From Nocardia sp. NBC_01503 (GTDB lineage Bacteria > Actinomycetota > Actinomycetes > Mycobacteriales > Mycobacteriaceae): a stretch of 64,000 bases of DNA. The translations under genes and the position numbers were made by a program. How positions within the stretch are numbered: the stretch's first letter is position 1; each line of letters begins with the position of its first letter. Shown piece by piece: positions 24,596-34,216 of the stretch. The stretch spans positions 8,246,001 through 8,310,000 of the forward strand of contig NZ_CP109596.1 in NCBI RefSeq assembly GCF_036327755.1, in the 5' to 3' direction. The notes below the pieces were generated by a model that had not been told where the DNA came from, searched no databases, and was given only the letters and a program-made list of their open reading frames with translations.

Positions 24596-25324
24596 TCAAT
24601 ACAGCAGCGGGCCAAGGAGTTTCGCGTATTTGCGGGCCGACTCGTCATGTTCCAGCAGCGCCGCGAACCGGCCGCTCGGTCCCGAAACACAGAGTGCGCC
24701 TTCGGCGGTGCCGTGTTCGCTGTACACCGGATAGGCCAGGCAGGCGATTCCGGGCACCAATTCATTGACCGCGGTGGCATACCCGGTCTCCCGGATGACC
24801 CGCATCTCCTCCGCCAGCACCGCGGGCTCCACATGGGTGTGCGTGGTGATCCGCGCCGGATCGGAAACCATTGCCCGCCATTGGGTCCGGGTGGAGAGCA
24901 GCAGTTTGCCCGCGGCCGAAGCGTGCGGATGCCGTACGAGTTCACGCTCACCCTGCACCGGATGATCCGGATCCTCATTCGCGACCTGCACCGACGCACT
25001 GCGCAAATGCATGAGATGTACGGCGAATCGGGTCGTCGTCCGGAACTCGGCCAGGCACTGCCGCGCCGCACCGGGCACGACGGGGGTGTTCAGCGCCCCG
25101 GCCAGACCGTGCAGTCGCACACCGAGTCCGAAGCCGCGCAAATCCGCTGTGCGCACCAGGTATTCGTCCGCGACCAGGGCGTTGATCAGGCGATACGCCG
25201 TCGCCGGTGCCATATCGAGACGATGCGCGATCTCCTTGGCGGTCACGCCGACCCCGCATTCGGCGACCACCTCGACAATGGCCAGGGAGTTGGAGACCGC
25301 GTTCGCGCGGCGCGGGTCTTTCAC
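24596..25324 (-). CDS. IclR-family transcriptional regulator
   Basis: 242 residues. Winged HTH at 10-65 (SNSLAIVEVVAE, then TAKEIAHRLDMAPATAYRLINAL), followed by an effector-binding domain (HASAAGKLLLS, ending in GALCVSGPSGRF). The GTG at 25324 lies seven bases past the stop of the permease, so the two form an operon; upstream frames overlap the permease and look non-coding. It probably regulates the permease and perhaps the divergent amidase. An 8-bp inverted repeat at 26902-26927 is a candidate operator. Confidence 0.88.
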   Translation of the reverse strand: MKDPRRANAVSNSLAIVEVVAECGVGVTAKEIAHRLDMAPATAYRLINALVADEYLVRTADLRGFGLGVRLHGLAGALNTPVVPGAARQCLAEFRTTTRFAVHLMHLRSASVQVANEDPDHPVQGERELVRHPHASAAGKLLLSTRTQWRAMVSDPARITTHTHVEPAVLAEEMRVIRETGYATAVNELVPGIACLAYPVYSEHGTAEGALCVSGPSGRFAALLEHDESARKYAKLLGPLLY

Positions 25325-25331
25325 GGCGGCG

Positions 25332-26801
25332 CTACCGGAACGTCGCGGTCTGGAGCAGATCGACGCGGCGCGGTTCATCGTAGATTCCGATGCCGCGCAG
25401 CCGATTCGGTGCGAATACCCGCAGCCAGGCGGTGTAGACCAGCGCCGCGGCCAGTACCGCGGCATAGCCGGTGAGCAGTTCGGAGTTATTGGCCTGATTC
25501 GAGAACGCGGCCGCCGCGACCAGCAGTGCCAGCAGCCCGGCGGTCACCGTACCCAAAATGGTGAGCGCCCGGCTGGATTCGTGAATCCGGCGCAACAGTG
25601 CGGGCCCGGCGAGGCAGGCGGGCAGATAGCTGCCCAGATAGCCGAGCGCGCTGAGCGTCAGGAAGGAGCGGATTCCGTCCTGCGGTTCGGTGCCCGCCAC
25701 GAGCGCGCCGACCGCGCAGGCGGTGACCACACCCATGGTCAGGACGATGGCGTGCGCGGGCGTATGGAAGCGCGGATGCGCGCGGCCGACGATCGCCGGG
25801 GCGATACCCTCGCGGCCCATGGTGAACAGCACCCGGACCAGCGCGTTGACGGACGCGACGGTGCAGGCGAAGAAGGAGGCGGCGATACCGAGGTCCACGA
25901 TCGCGGCCAGCGCCGACGCGTGCTGCCGCAGCAGCAGATCGGTCACCGGCGTCTCACTGGCCGAACCCAGGCCCGAACCTCCGCTCAACGCAATCGATTC
26001 CGCGCAGACGGCGAAGACGTAGATCACGCCCGCCGCGACCGGCGTCCACACCAGGGTCCGGGGTACCGAACGGAATGGGCGATACGACTCCGAGGAGAGC
26101 GTGGTGGCGCTCTCGAAGCCGACGAAGGCGCTGATCGCGACGACCGCGCTCATGGCCAGATTGCCGGTACCCGGATGCGCGACATATTCGTGCGGCACCC
26201 GGGGCCCGTCTCCGCCGCGCAGCAGCAGATACCCCATCAGCGCCAGCATCACGCCCACCGAAACGCATTCGACCAGTAGCGTCACCCCCGCCGAGATGCG
26301 AATCCCGCGCACCATGAGCAGGACCGCGACCGCCGCGGCCACCAGCAGCACCGCGATAACGGCCACGGTGGAACCGAATCCGCTCACTCCGGCGGTGACG
26401 CCGATCTGCCCCGCGTAGGTGCCGACGGCGATCAACCCGGCCACGCTCACACTGCCGTATCCCACGATCGCGGACCAGCCCACCGGAATCGCCACGGTCG
26501 GCCCGAGCCCCTGTGCCACATAGGTATAGAGCCCGCCACTGACCGCGAGCCGCTGCGCCATCGGCCGGATCAACAGCGCCACACAGGTCGCCAGCAGCCC
26601 GGCCGCGACGAAGGCCAGCACACTCGCGCCCCCGCCCACCGCGCTGATCACGAAAGGTGGTGTGACAGCGGCGGTTCCGGACGGCGCGATGGCCGCCACC
26701 GACTGCGCGAACACCGGCAGGAACGGCAGTTTGCGGCGAGTGAGCCCACGCAGCGACGACCGCCGCACCACCAGTGGCGGACTGGGCGTGGAGGTGGGCA
26801 T
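25332..26801 (-). CDS. APC-superfamily permease
   Basis: 489 residues with about twelve hydrophobic segments and APC signatures: IAPSGTAAVTPPF in the first helix, SGGLYTYVAQGLG after helix two, and ISAFVGFESATTLSSE in the middle. The family imports amino acids or amines by proton symport or exchange. It lies in an operon with the IclR gene and is divergent from the exported amidase at 27193, so the substrate may be a product of that amidase. Confidence 0.9.
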   Translation of the reverse strand: MPTSTPSPPLVVRRSSLRGLTRRKLPFLPVFAQSVAAIAPSGTAAVTPPFVISAVGGGASVLAFVAAGLLATCVALLIRPMAQRLAVSGGLYTYVAQGLGPTVAIPVGWSAIVGYGSVSVAGLIAVGTYAGQIGVTAGVSGFGSTVAVIAVLLVAAAVAVLLMVRGIRISAGVTLLVECVSVGVMLALMGYLLLRGGDGPRVPHEYVAHPGTGNLAMSAVVAISAFVGFESATTLSSESYRPFRSVPRTLVWTPVAAGVIYVFAVCAESIALSGGSGLGSASETPVTDLLLRQHASALAAIVDLGIAASFFACTVASVNALVRVLFTMGREGIAPAIVGRAHPRFHTPAHAIVLTMGVVTACAVGALVAGTEPQDGIRSFLTLSALGYLGSYLPACLAGPALLRRIHESSRALTILGTVTAGLLALLVAAAAFSNQANNSELLTGYAAVLAAALVYTAWLRVFAPNRLRGIGIYDEPRRVDLLQTATFR

Positions 26802-27192
26802 GCTGGATCCGGCTCCCTGCTGCGGTCGGTCGAAGTCCCACAGCGTGCTCGATGCCGATGTCGGGCAGGTTAATTCCGGTTACGACCATTTATCGCGAGG
26901 TGAGAGAATTCCCGCCCCGATTCTCTCGTTCCCGGTCACCGTGACACGACTCCCCCGTTACAGCCGCCGACTACGGTTTCGCAGCAACACAGCACGCGGT
27001 GCATACCGAATCCGCGGACAGTGACTCGCACCATAGCTACGGAAGGTGGAATCAGCGGTGGCCGAACAGCGCGGCGAGAATTCCCGAAGGGGAATTGCCG
27101 ACCACAATTCCGGAGCGCGGAATTCCACTGCCGCGTCACGACATGATTCGACACCCGCGCCGCATGAGTTTCCGCCCTCGACAACGGGTCCG
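26802..27192. promoter_or_regulatory. Divergent permease/amidase control region with inverted repeat
   Basis: About 390 bp. A perfect 8-bp inverted repeat GAGAGAAT / ATTCTCTC (26902-26909 and 26920-26927, spacer 10) is the best operator candidate. From 27046 an in-frame extension of the amidase is open and might be translated. Confidence 0.5.
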
Positions 27193-28737
27193 ATGGTCGG
27201 CAGTACGCGGGCCGTGAATCGCCGCACCGCAATGGGATTGGCGGCGAAAGCGGCGATGACGGCCGCGCTGGCCGCCGGTTCGATCGGTATGCTCCGCGCC
27301 GCTCCCGCCACCGCCGAGGCGCCCGACGCCGCGGAGCTGGCCTTCACCTCAGCGACCGAATTGGCCCGCCTGGTCGCGGCCGGGCAGGTCTCGGCCACCG
27401 AGCTCGCCACGCTGTTCCTCGATCGCGTCGATCGGTTGAATCCGGCGCTCAATGCCTTCACCACCGTCATGCGCGACCAGGCGCTGCGCCAGGCCGCCGA
27501 GCTCGATGCGCGGCAGGCGCGGGGTGAACGACTCGGCCCGCTGCACGGTGTGCCGATCGTGGTGAAGGACGAGGACCATGTCGAGGGCATTGTCACCACC
27601 TATGGCGGCGGGGCGTTCTCGGTTCCGGCCGCACGGGACAGCGCGGTCGTGGCGCGGCTGCGGGCCGCCGGTGCGGTGATGCTGGGCAAAACCACCATGC
27701 CGGAGTTCGGAATCTGGGCGTTCACCGAATCCGACGCACACGGCATCACCCGGAACCCGTGGGATCTGTCGCGGTCCACCGCGGGATCATCCGGTGGTAC
27801 GGCGGCCGCCGTCGCGGCGGGGCTGGCCCCGCTGGGTGTGGGCGGCGACGGTGGCGGATCGATTCGGCTCCCCTCGTCCTGGTGCGGACTGTTCGGGCTC
27901 AAACCGCAATTGGGGCGGGTGAGCGCCGCCCCGAATCGGGAGCTGTGGAACAACCTCGGCGTCATCGGCTGCCTGTCGCGGTCGGTCGCGGATTCGGCGC
28001 TGTTCTACGACATCACCCAGGGCTCGACGCCCGACGTGGACGTGTACAGCGCGGCCGCGCTGGACGGCAGCTTCGTCCAAGCCGCGGCGACCCCGCCCGG
28101 CCCCCTGCGCATCGCCATCTCCACCAAACCGGCCAGTCTCACCGCCACGGTGGACCCGGAGACCGCGGCCGCGCTGGAATCCCTCGGCCATCTGCTGGAA
28201 TCGCTGGGCCACCACGTCTTTCACGGTGAGCCCGCCTATCCGGACATCACCGCGGCCTTCGAGCCGATGTGGCTGGTCTCCCCCGCCGCCGAATCCCGGC
28301 GCGCCGATCATCCGGAGCTGCTGGAGCTGCGCACCAAGGAACTCGCGCTCTACGCCATACCTTTCGACAATCCCGCCGCCATGGCCGCCGCCCGCGCCGC
28401 CACCGACGATGTGATCGCGCGCGTCATGCCGTTCTTCGATACCGCCGATGTACTGATCACCCCGACCACGCCGGGTCCCGCCTGGCCCGTCGGACAGCTC
28501 ACCGGAATGGATTTCCACGGTGCGGCGCTCAAATCCCTTCCGGCGGCGAGCTGGACCAATATCTGGAATGTCTGCGGTAATCCGGCCGCCGCCATTCCCA
28601 CCGGATTCTCCGGTGCCGGACTACCTTTGTCCGCGCAATTGATCGGCCCGCCGAACAGCGAATTGCGGCTGATTTCCCTGGCCGCGCAGATCGAACAGGC
28701 CCGGCCGTGGTCGAATACCCGGCCCCCGGTCCGCTGA
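27193..28737 (+). CDS. Tat-exported amidase (amidase signature family)
   Basis: 514 residues. The N-terminus has a Tat motif (NRRTAMGLAAKAAM) and a cleavage-like ATAEA, so the enzyme is probably secreted or periplasmic. Amidase signature residues are all visible: the lysine in PIVVKDEDH, the cis-serine in STAGSSGGTAA, and the nucleophile in GGGSIRLP followed by GLFGLKP. It hydrolyses carboxamides to acid and ammonia. The ATG at 27193 gives a normal signal length; a frame open from 27046 would put 49 extra residues ahead of it. Between two APC permeases, it fits a scheme in which amides are cleaved outside and products imported. Confidence 0.9.
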   Translation: MVGSTRAVNRRTAMGLAAKAAMTAALAAGSIGMLRAAPATAEAPDAAELAFTSATELARLVAAGQVSATELATLFLDRVDRLNPALNAFTTVMRDQALRQAAELDARQARGERLGPLHGVPIVVKDEDHVEGIVTTYGGGAFSVPAARDSAVVARLRAAGAVMLGKTTMPEFGIWAFTESDAHGITRNPWDLSRSTAGSSGGTAAAVAAGLAPLGVGGDGGGSIRLPSSWCGLFGLKPQLGRVSAAPNRELWNNLGVIGCLSRSVADSALFYDITQGSTPDVDVYSAAALDGSFVQAAATPPGPLRIAISTKPASLTATVDPETAAALESLGHLLESLGHHVFHGEPAYPDITAAFEPMWLVSPAAESRRADHPELLELRTKELALYAIPFDNPAAMAAARAATDDVIARVMPFFDTADVLITPTTPGPAWPVGQLTGMDFHGAALKSLPAASWTNIWNVCGNPAAAIPTGFSGAGLPLSAQLIGPPNSELRLISLAAQIEQARPWSNTRPPVR

Positions 28738-28778
28738 ATTACCACAGCTCTGAAATCGGTTCGTAGAGAGATGAGTTC

Positions 28779-30308
28779 ATGACCCAGCAAATACAGGCCG
28801 AGGCGGTAGTCCCGGCCGCATCAGCCGAATCATCCAGTGGCGCATCGGGTGTGCACCGATTGAAGCCGAATGCGGTCGGACTGCTCGGCGTGGTCTTCAT
28901 GGCCATTGCCACCGCGGCCCCGATCACCGCCATGACCGGCAATGTACCGTTCATGATCTCCTCCGGCACCGGGACCGGCACGCCCGCCGGATTCCTGATT
29001 GCCATGGTGGTGCTGGCGATCTTCTCGGTGGGATTCACCACCATGAGCAAGCACATCACCGCCACCGGAGCGTTCTACGGATTCATCTCCTACGGGCTGG
29101 GCCGCACCGTCGGCCTGGCGGCGGGATTGCTCGCCGCCTTCGCGTACATGGTGTTCGAGCCCTCGCTGGTCGGCATCTTCGCCAGCTTCGGCACCAATAC
29201 CGTTGGGGCGCAATTCGGTATCCATGTGCCGTGGTGGGTGTTCGCCATCATCATGCTCGGGATCAATGCGATCGGCACCTGGTTCGGCATCGCCGTCGCG
29301 GAAAAGCTGCTGGTACTGCTGCTCGGCACCGAGGTGCTGGTGCTCGCGGTCATGGCGGTCGCGGTCGCGCTGCACGGCGGTGGGCCGCACGGGTTCTCGT
29401 TCGAACCGTTGAATCCGGTGAACGCCTTCGCCGGACCGTCTGCGGGGCTGGGATTGTTCTTCGCCTTCTGGTCGTGGGTCGGATTCGAATCGACCGCCAT
29501 GTACGGCGAGGAGTCCAAGAATCCGAAGAAGATCATCCCCAAGGCCACCATGATCGCGGTGCTCGGCGTGGGCGTGTTCTACGTGCTGGTGTCGTGGATG
29601 GCCATGTCCGGCAACGGCATCGGCGAATCCGCGAGCCTGGCCGCCTCGGACAGTCCGATGGATGTGTTCTTCAATCCCACCAATGCCTATGTCGGGCACT
29701 GGGCCGTGATCGCCATGCAGTGGCTCATGATGACCGGATCGCTGGCCTGCGGTATGGCCTTCCACAATTGCGCGGCCCGCTACCTGTACGCCCTCGGCCG
29801 CGAAGGCGTGATCCCGGCGCTGCGGCGCACCATCGGCCGCACCCATCCCGGGCACGGGTCACCGCATATCGCGGGCCTGGTGCAGACGGTGTTCGCCGCG
29901 CTGCTGGTGCTGGCCTTCGGTCTCGCGGGCAAGGATCCGTACTCGGGCACCTACACGCTGCTGGCCATCCTGGGCACCATGGCGATCCTGGTGGTGCAGT
30001 CCACCTGCTCGTTCGCCGTGCTGTGGTACTTCCGCAAGAACCATCCCGAGACCCGGCACTGGTTCCGGACCTTCGTGGCCCCGCTCGCGGGCGGGCTGGC
30101 CATGCTCGCGGTGGTCGGCCTGCTGATCGTGAATATGGGCGTGGCGGCGGGCAGTGAATCCGGTTCGCTGGTGCTGCACGCGACACCGTGGCTGGTCGGC
30201 GTGATCGCGGTGGGTGGTCTCGCCGCGGCACAATACCTGAAGAAGCGCAGCCCGAACCGCTACGCACTGCTGGGCCGGACGGTCCTGGAGGAGACGCACA
30301 AGCGCTGA
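28779..30308 (+). CDS. APC-superfamily permease (second)
   Basis: 509 residues and about twelve hydrophobic segments. Helix one reads GVVFMAIATAAPITAM and the central motif is FFAFWSWVGFESTAMYGEESKNPKK, as in amino acid and ethanolamine-type APC carriers. It starts 41 bp after the amidase stop and ends at a hairpin terminator, so it is most likely co-transcribed with the amidase. It is only distantly like the permease at 25332, so the two may take different substrates. Confidence 0.9.
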   Translation: MTQQIQAEAVVPAASAESSSGASGVHRLKPNAVGLLGVVFMAIATAAPITAMTGNVPFMISSGTGTGTPAGFLIAMVVLAIFSVGFTTMSKHITATGAFYGFISYGLGRTVGLAAGLLAAFAYMVFEPSLVGIFASFGTNTVGAQFGIHVPWWVFAIIMLGINAIGTWFGIAVAEKLLVLLLGTEVLVLAVMAVAVALHGGGPHGFSFEPLNPVNAFAGPSAGLGLFFAFWSWVGFESTAMYGEESKNPKKIIPKATMIAVLGVGVFYVLVSWMAMSGNGIGESASLAASDSPMDVFFNPTNAYVGHWAVIAMQWLMMTGSLACGMAFHNCAARYLYALGREGVIPALRRTIGRTHPGHGSPHIAGLVQTVFAALLVLAFGLAGKDPYSGTYTLLAILGTMAILVVQSTCSFAVLWYFRKNHPETRHWFRTFVAPLAGGLAMLAVVGLLIVNMGVAAGSESGSLVLHATPWLVGVIAVGGLAAAQYLKKRSPNRYALLGRTVLEETHKR

Positions 30309-30320
30309 CAACAAGACGAG

Positions 30321-30350
30321 GGCGGGCATCGCATTCGATGCCCGCCTTTC
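30321..30350 (+). terminator. Terminator after the second permease
   Basis: Stem ggcgggcatcg / cgatgcccgcc (11 bp), loop catt, followed by ttt. Confidence 0.85.
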
Positions 30351-30363
30351 GGCTGTCAACTGC

Positions 30364-30399
30364 CCGTCATCCCGGCATGCTTTTGGGCCGGGATCCACC
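30364..30399. repeat. Palindromic repeat R4 (REP-like)
   Basis: Full family member between convergent genes, directly after the terminator. Confidence 0.85.
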
Positions 30400-30414
30400 C
30401 GTACCAGCAGCCTT

Positions 30415-30810
30415 CTACTTCAGGAAGCTCTCCAGAAATGCCGTCCGATCGAACATGGCGGCCGTGTCCCGCGCCGAGGGGCTCCCCGCGTCCGGATCGG
30501 CTCCGGCGGCGATCAGCGCCTTCAAGATCTCCGTCTCACCCTTGAAAATCGCTCCCGCCAAAGGTGTTTGGCCCGCGTCATTGGTGACATTGGGGTCCGC
30601 GCCATGCGCGAGCAGGGTGGTCACGGCGGCTTCGTTGCCGTGATAGGCGGCCAGCATCAGAATGCTGTCACCGTTCTCGTTGGTGAGGTTGGCCGGTACA
30701 CCGGCATCGAGGTAGGCCGCCAATTTCTCGGCGTCACCCTGGCGGGCGAAGTCGAAGATCTGACCGGCCAACTCGAGGACCTTGTCGGCATCGGGGTCGT
30801 TCGCGCTCAT
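30415..30810 (-). CDS. Small ankyrin-repeat protein
   Basis: 131 residues starting MSANDPDADK. Three ankyrin-like units are visible: NENGDSILMLAAYHGNEAAV, then ANDAGQTPLAGAIFKGETEI-type and a final ADPDAGSPSARDTAAMF. Usually a cytosolic protein-binding module; in actinobacteria such small proteins are often next to catalases or redox enzymes. Here a flavoprotein disulfide reductase starts 97 bp away on the other strand, and the two may share a control region. Confidence 0.88.
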   Translation of the reverse strand: MSANDPDADKVLELAGQIFDFARQGDAEKLAAYLDAGVPANLTNENGDSILMLAAYHGNEAAVTTLLAHGADPNVTNDAGQTPLAGAIFKGETEILKALIAAGADPDAGSPSARDTAAMFDRTAFLESFLK

Positions 30811-30906
30811 TGGTCCAGTACTACCACCACCGGGTGCAGTCCGGAACAGGCGATTCGCGGGTGCCGCGTCGGCGCACGACCCGGACCGGGACGTAACGTC
30901 ATCGGT

Positions 30907-32280
30907 ATGACTGAGCGTCTGGTGATCATCGGCGGGGATGCGGCCGGCATGTCGGCGGCCTCGCAGGCACGGCGAATGAAATCCGCGGAGCAGTTGCAGA
31001 TCATCGTCTTCGAGCGCGGGCATTTCACCTCCTTCTCCGCCTGCGGAATCCCGTACTGGGTGGGTGGTGAGGTGCGCGAGCGCGACGAACTCATCGCCCG
31101 CACACCCCAGGAGCATCGGGCCCGCGATATCGACCTGCGGATGCGCGTGGAGGCGCTCGAGCTCGATGTCCCCGGTCACCGGGTGCGGGCGCGAGATCTG
31201 GAGGCGGGCACCGAGACCTGGGTCGATTACGACAAGCTCGTCATCGCCACCGGCGCGACACCCATTCGGCCGCCGATTCCCGGCATCGACGCACCCGGCG
31301 TGCACGGGGTGCAGACCCTGGACGACGGTCAGGCGCTCATCGAATCGCTGGAATCGAATCCGGGCCGGCGCGCGGTGGTGGTCGGCGCGGGCTATATCGG
31401 CGTCGAGATGGCCGAGGCGCTGATCAATCGCGGCTACGAGGTCACCATGATCAACCGTGGCCCGCAGCCCATGGCCACCCTCGACCCGGATATGGGTGCG
31501 CTCATCCGGAAGTCCATGGAGGGCATGGGTATTCGCGTGCTCTGCACCGCCGAGCTCACCAAGGTGCTGACCGATGACACCGGCCGGGTGCGCGCCGTCG
31601 CCACCGCCGAGGCCGAATTTCCGGCCGATGTGGTCGTACTCGGTATCGGCGTGCGCCCGAATACCGAATTGGCCCGTGCCGCAGGGCTTCCCCTCGGCCT
31701 GCACGACGGGCTGCTGACCGATCTATCCATGCGGGTGCGCGGGTACGAGGACATCTGGGCGGGCGGTGACTGCGTCGAGGTGCTGGACCTGGTCTCGGGC
31801 ACCGAACGCCATATCGCGCTGGGCACACACGCCAATAAGCACGGCCAGATCATCGGCGCGAATATCGGCGGCGGTTATGCCACCTTCCCCGGCGTCGTCG
31901 GTACCGCCGTCAGCAAGGTCTGCGATCTGGAGGTGGCCCGAACCGGCTTGCGGGAGAAGGACGCTCACGCCGCGGGCCTGCAATTCGTGACCGTCACCAT
32001 CGAATCCACCAGCCGTTCCGGATACTTCCCGGGCACCGCCCCCATGACCGTCAAAATGCTCGCCGAACGCCGCACCGGTCGCCTGCTCGGCGTGCAACTG
32101 GTCGGCCGCGAAGGCGCGGCCAAACGGATCGACATCGCCGCCGTGGCGCTCACCGCCCGCATGACCGTCGAGCAGATGATCGCCCTCGATCTCGGCTACG
32201 CACCCCCCTTCTCCCCCGTCTGGGACCCCATCCTGGTCGCCGCCCGCAAGGCCGCGCTCGCGGTGGAGCGCAATCGGTGA
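30907..32280 (+). CDS. CoA-disulfide reductase-like flavoprotein
   Basis: 457 residues of the pyridine nucleotide-disulfide oxidoreductase class. FAD-binding start MTERLVIIGGDAAGMSAA, the single redox cysteine motif SFSACGIPYWVGG (as in CoA-disulfide reductase and NADH oxidase/peroxidase), an NAD(P)-binding GAGYIGVEMAE, a second FAD motif VRGYEDIWAGGDC, and a dimerisation domain at the end. Expected to reduce CoA-disulfide or related persulfides, or act as an NAD(P)H oxidase. The ATG at 30907 was taken since the long upstream open frame overlaps the divergent ankyrin gene. Confidence 0.9.
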   Translation: MTERLVIIGGDAAGMSAASQARRMKSAEQLQIIVFERGHFTSFSACGIPYWVGGEVRERDELIARTPQEHRARDIDLRMRVEALELDVPGHRVRARDLEAGTETWVDYDKLVIATGATPIRPPIPGIDAPGVHGVQTLDDGQALIESLESNPGRRAVVVGAGYIGVEMAEALINRGYEVTMINRGPQPMATLDPDMGALIRKSMEGMGIRVLCTAELTKVLTDDTGRVRAVATAEAEFPADVVVLGIGVRPNTELARAAGLPLGLHDGLLTDLSMRVRGYEDIWAGGDCVEVLDLVSGTERHIALGTHANKHGQIIGANIGGGYATFPGVVGTAVSKVCDLEVARTGLREKDAHAAGLQFVTVTIESTSRSGYFPGTAPMTVKMLAERRTGRLLGVQLVGREGAAKRIDIAAVALTARMTVEQMIALDLGYAPPFSPVWDPILVAARKAALAVERNR

Positions 32281-32411
32281 AATCGGCGGGGAATACCGGC
32301 GGAGTTGACGGGAATAGCTCAGCGGAGGAGATTGTCGGGCATTGTTAGGGGCGAGGTCCGGGCAGTAATCTCCCGCAGCTGTCCATAGGGCCCCCGGCAG
32401 GAGTGTTGCGC

Positions 32412-33122
32412 GTGAAGTGGCGATGGTCTCGGGGCGAGGAAGAACCGGCGAAGCCCGCCGGGGTCGAGCCGGTGCGCAGAGCCGTGAAACCGCGCGGGCC
32501 ATCGGTTTTCGAGACCGCTATGCGCGCGGCCGATGCCGAGCCCGAGGCGCGAACTCGACTGGTATTGACCGCGGTTCGCGAACTGCTCGGACGCGATGAC
32601 GACGCCGAGTTGGCCCGGGATCGGCGGCTGGTGCAGGAGCGTCTGGTCGAGGCGGCGCGGATCGCACCCGATGCGGCATTGCGGCTGCTGTGCGATGTGG
32701 CGGATCGGTGCGGGATAGAGACCGAGGCCGGGCGGCAGGCCCTCACGGTGTGGACGCGGGAACCGGTGGCCGCCGAGTTCGCGCGCACCTGGTTCGCGGC
32801 CGAATGCCTGATCGAGGACAATGCCGAACTCGGTGTGTGGCTGGCCAATTCGGTGCGCGCCGAGGTGGTGTCGGCCGAGTTCCGGCGGCTGGCCCGCGAA
32901 CATCTGACCGGGCTGGTGGACCGGCATTTCGAGCGCTATCAGTTCTCCGGGTCATCGGTGCCGGTATGGCAGGTGCTGTACGCCCTCGGCCCGGCCAGCA
33001 GGTCGGATTGGTTCCTGCGGCTGGCCGAGCTGGCGGAAGCGCGCGGTGAGGCCGGCGAAGCCGCGCGCAGATATGAACTGGCACAACGCTTCGGTGGCGC
33101 AAGGACCCCGGGCAAGCGGTGA
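32412..33122 (+). CDS. Hypothetical helical protein
   Basis: About 236 residues from a GTG at 32412 that is eight bases after AGGAG. A basic, Pro-rich N-terminus is followed by an almost fully helical, Ala/Arg/Glu-rich body (AARIAPDAALRLLCDVADRC, then AEARGEAGEAARRYELAQRF at the end, like a tetratricopeptide helix pair). No membrane segment. Codon use fits the genome. Function unknown. Confidence 0.7.
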   Translation: MKWRWSRGEEEPAKPAGVEPVRRAVKPRGPSVFETAMRAADAEPEARTRLVLTAVRELLGRDDDAELARDRRLVQERLVEAARIAPDAALRLLCDVADRCGIETEAGRQALTVWTREPVAAEFARTWFAAECLIEDNAELGVWLANSVRAEVVSAEFRRLAREHLTGLVDRHFERYQFSGSSVPVWQVLYALGPASRSDWFLRLAELAEARGEAGEAARRYELAQRFGGARTPGKR

Positions 33123-33180
33123 TCGCGCAACCGATCCTCCCCACCCATTCCAACCATCGAAGGCACATTCGGGAGGTGGC

Positions 33181-34200
33181 TCAGCCGCGCCGGCCGCGAG
33201 CGGCCTTCACCCGGGCCGCACCCAGAATGGTGAGGATCATGACGGTCATCATCTGGAGTGTGTTCCAGTCCAGCGGCTCGGCGGGAAGTGTTGCGGCAAT
33301 GGGAATTTGGCGCGGCGGCGGTTTGACCACCGGCGGAGCGGGCGGCACGGCGACCGGGGCGGGCACCTCGGGCGGCGTAATAGGCGCGACGACCGGGGCC
33401 GCGGCGGGTGCGGACGGGAAGAGCAATGGAATGCCCGCCGGTTCGTCCGGGACCGGGAGCAGCAGCAGGCAGGTGAGCAGCGCGCTGCCGGTGACCGCGC
33501 TGCCCAGCATGACGCTGCCCGCACCCGCCGAGCCGGGGCCGACCAGCCCACTGGAGCCAGGAACGAAGCCGGGACCGATCAGTCCGGAGCCGAATCCACT
33601 GCCGGTGATCAAGCCGAGACCGATGGCGGCGCTGCCGATTACGGCGCTGCCCGCACACGCGGTCAGCACACTGCCGGGCTCCAGGCCGAGCTTGTCGCCG
33701 AGCGTGCCCGCGGCGGGACGCACCGGCCCGCCGAAGGCGTGCGCGATGGCCCCACCGGCCAGCGCGATTCCGGCCGCGACGGGATCCGCGCCACTGCTGC
33801 CCGCACTACCGGTCGCCGAGCTGCCGGTACTCGGATAGGCACCCTCGGCGACCGGATTCAAGGCCAGCGCACTGCCGGAGGTCGCGCCACCGGCACCGGT
33901 GCTGCTGCCCGAGGAGGCACCACCATTGGCGGAGCTGCTACCCGAGGCTCCGGCGCCCACGCCCGAGCTGCTGCCGGAGCCGCTACTGCCGGAGCCCAAC
34001 CCCAGTGAACTTCCGGTCGGCCCGTCGATGGGTGCGAGGCCATCCGAACCCGCACTGCCACTGAGGATCTCGCCGATCGAATCGGGAATTCCCGGATCCG
34101 CCGCGGCCACCCCCGCATGCATGGCCAGTATCGCCGCCGCGATCGGTGCCGCCGTCGCCGCCGCGAATCTGCCCGCGCCGCCGTGCTTTCTCTTACTCAT
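33181..34200 (-). CDS. Secreted Gly/Ser/Ala-rich low-complexity protein
   Basis: 339 residues starting MSKRKHGGAGRFAAATAAP, a signal peptide ending in GVAAADP. Residues 45-130 are Ser/Gly repeats (GSGSSGSGSSSG and similar). The middle has alternating Gly/Ala/Ser hydrophobic segments, and near the end a Pro/Ala/Val-rich stretch (PPEVPAPVAVPPAPPVV) precedes a final hydrophobic helix with a basic tail. This resembles surface-exposed, low-complexity actinobacterial proteins. It starts 16 bp after the DUF4239-like gene, so the two are co-transcribed. Role unknown. Confidence 0.7.
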   Translation of the reverse strand: MSKRKHGGAGRFAAATAAPIAAAILAMHAGVAAADPGIPDSIGEILSGSAGSDGLAPIDGPTGSSLGLGSGSSGSGSSSGVGAGASGSSSANGGASSGSSTGAGGATSGSALALNPVAEGAYPSTGSSATGSAGSSGADPVAAGIALAGGAIAHAFGGPVRPAAGTLGDKLGLEPGSVLTACAGSAVIGSAAIGLGLITGSGFGSGLIGPGFVPGSSGLVGPGSAGAGSVMLGSAVTGSALLTCLLLLPVPDEPAGIPLLFPSAPAAAPVVAPITPPEVPAPVAVPPAPPVVKPPPRQIPIAATLPAEPLDWNTLQMMTVMILTILGAARVKAARGRRG

Positions 34201-34216
34201 ATGCGAAAACCTCTTC

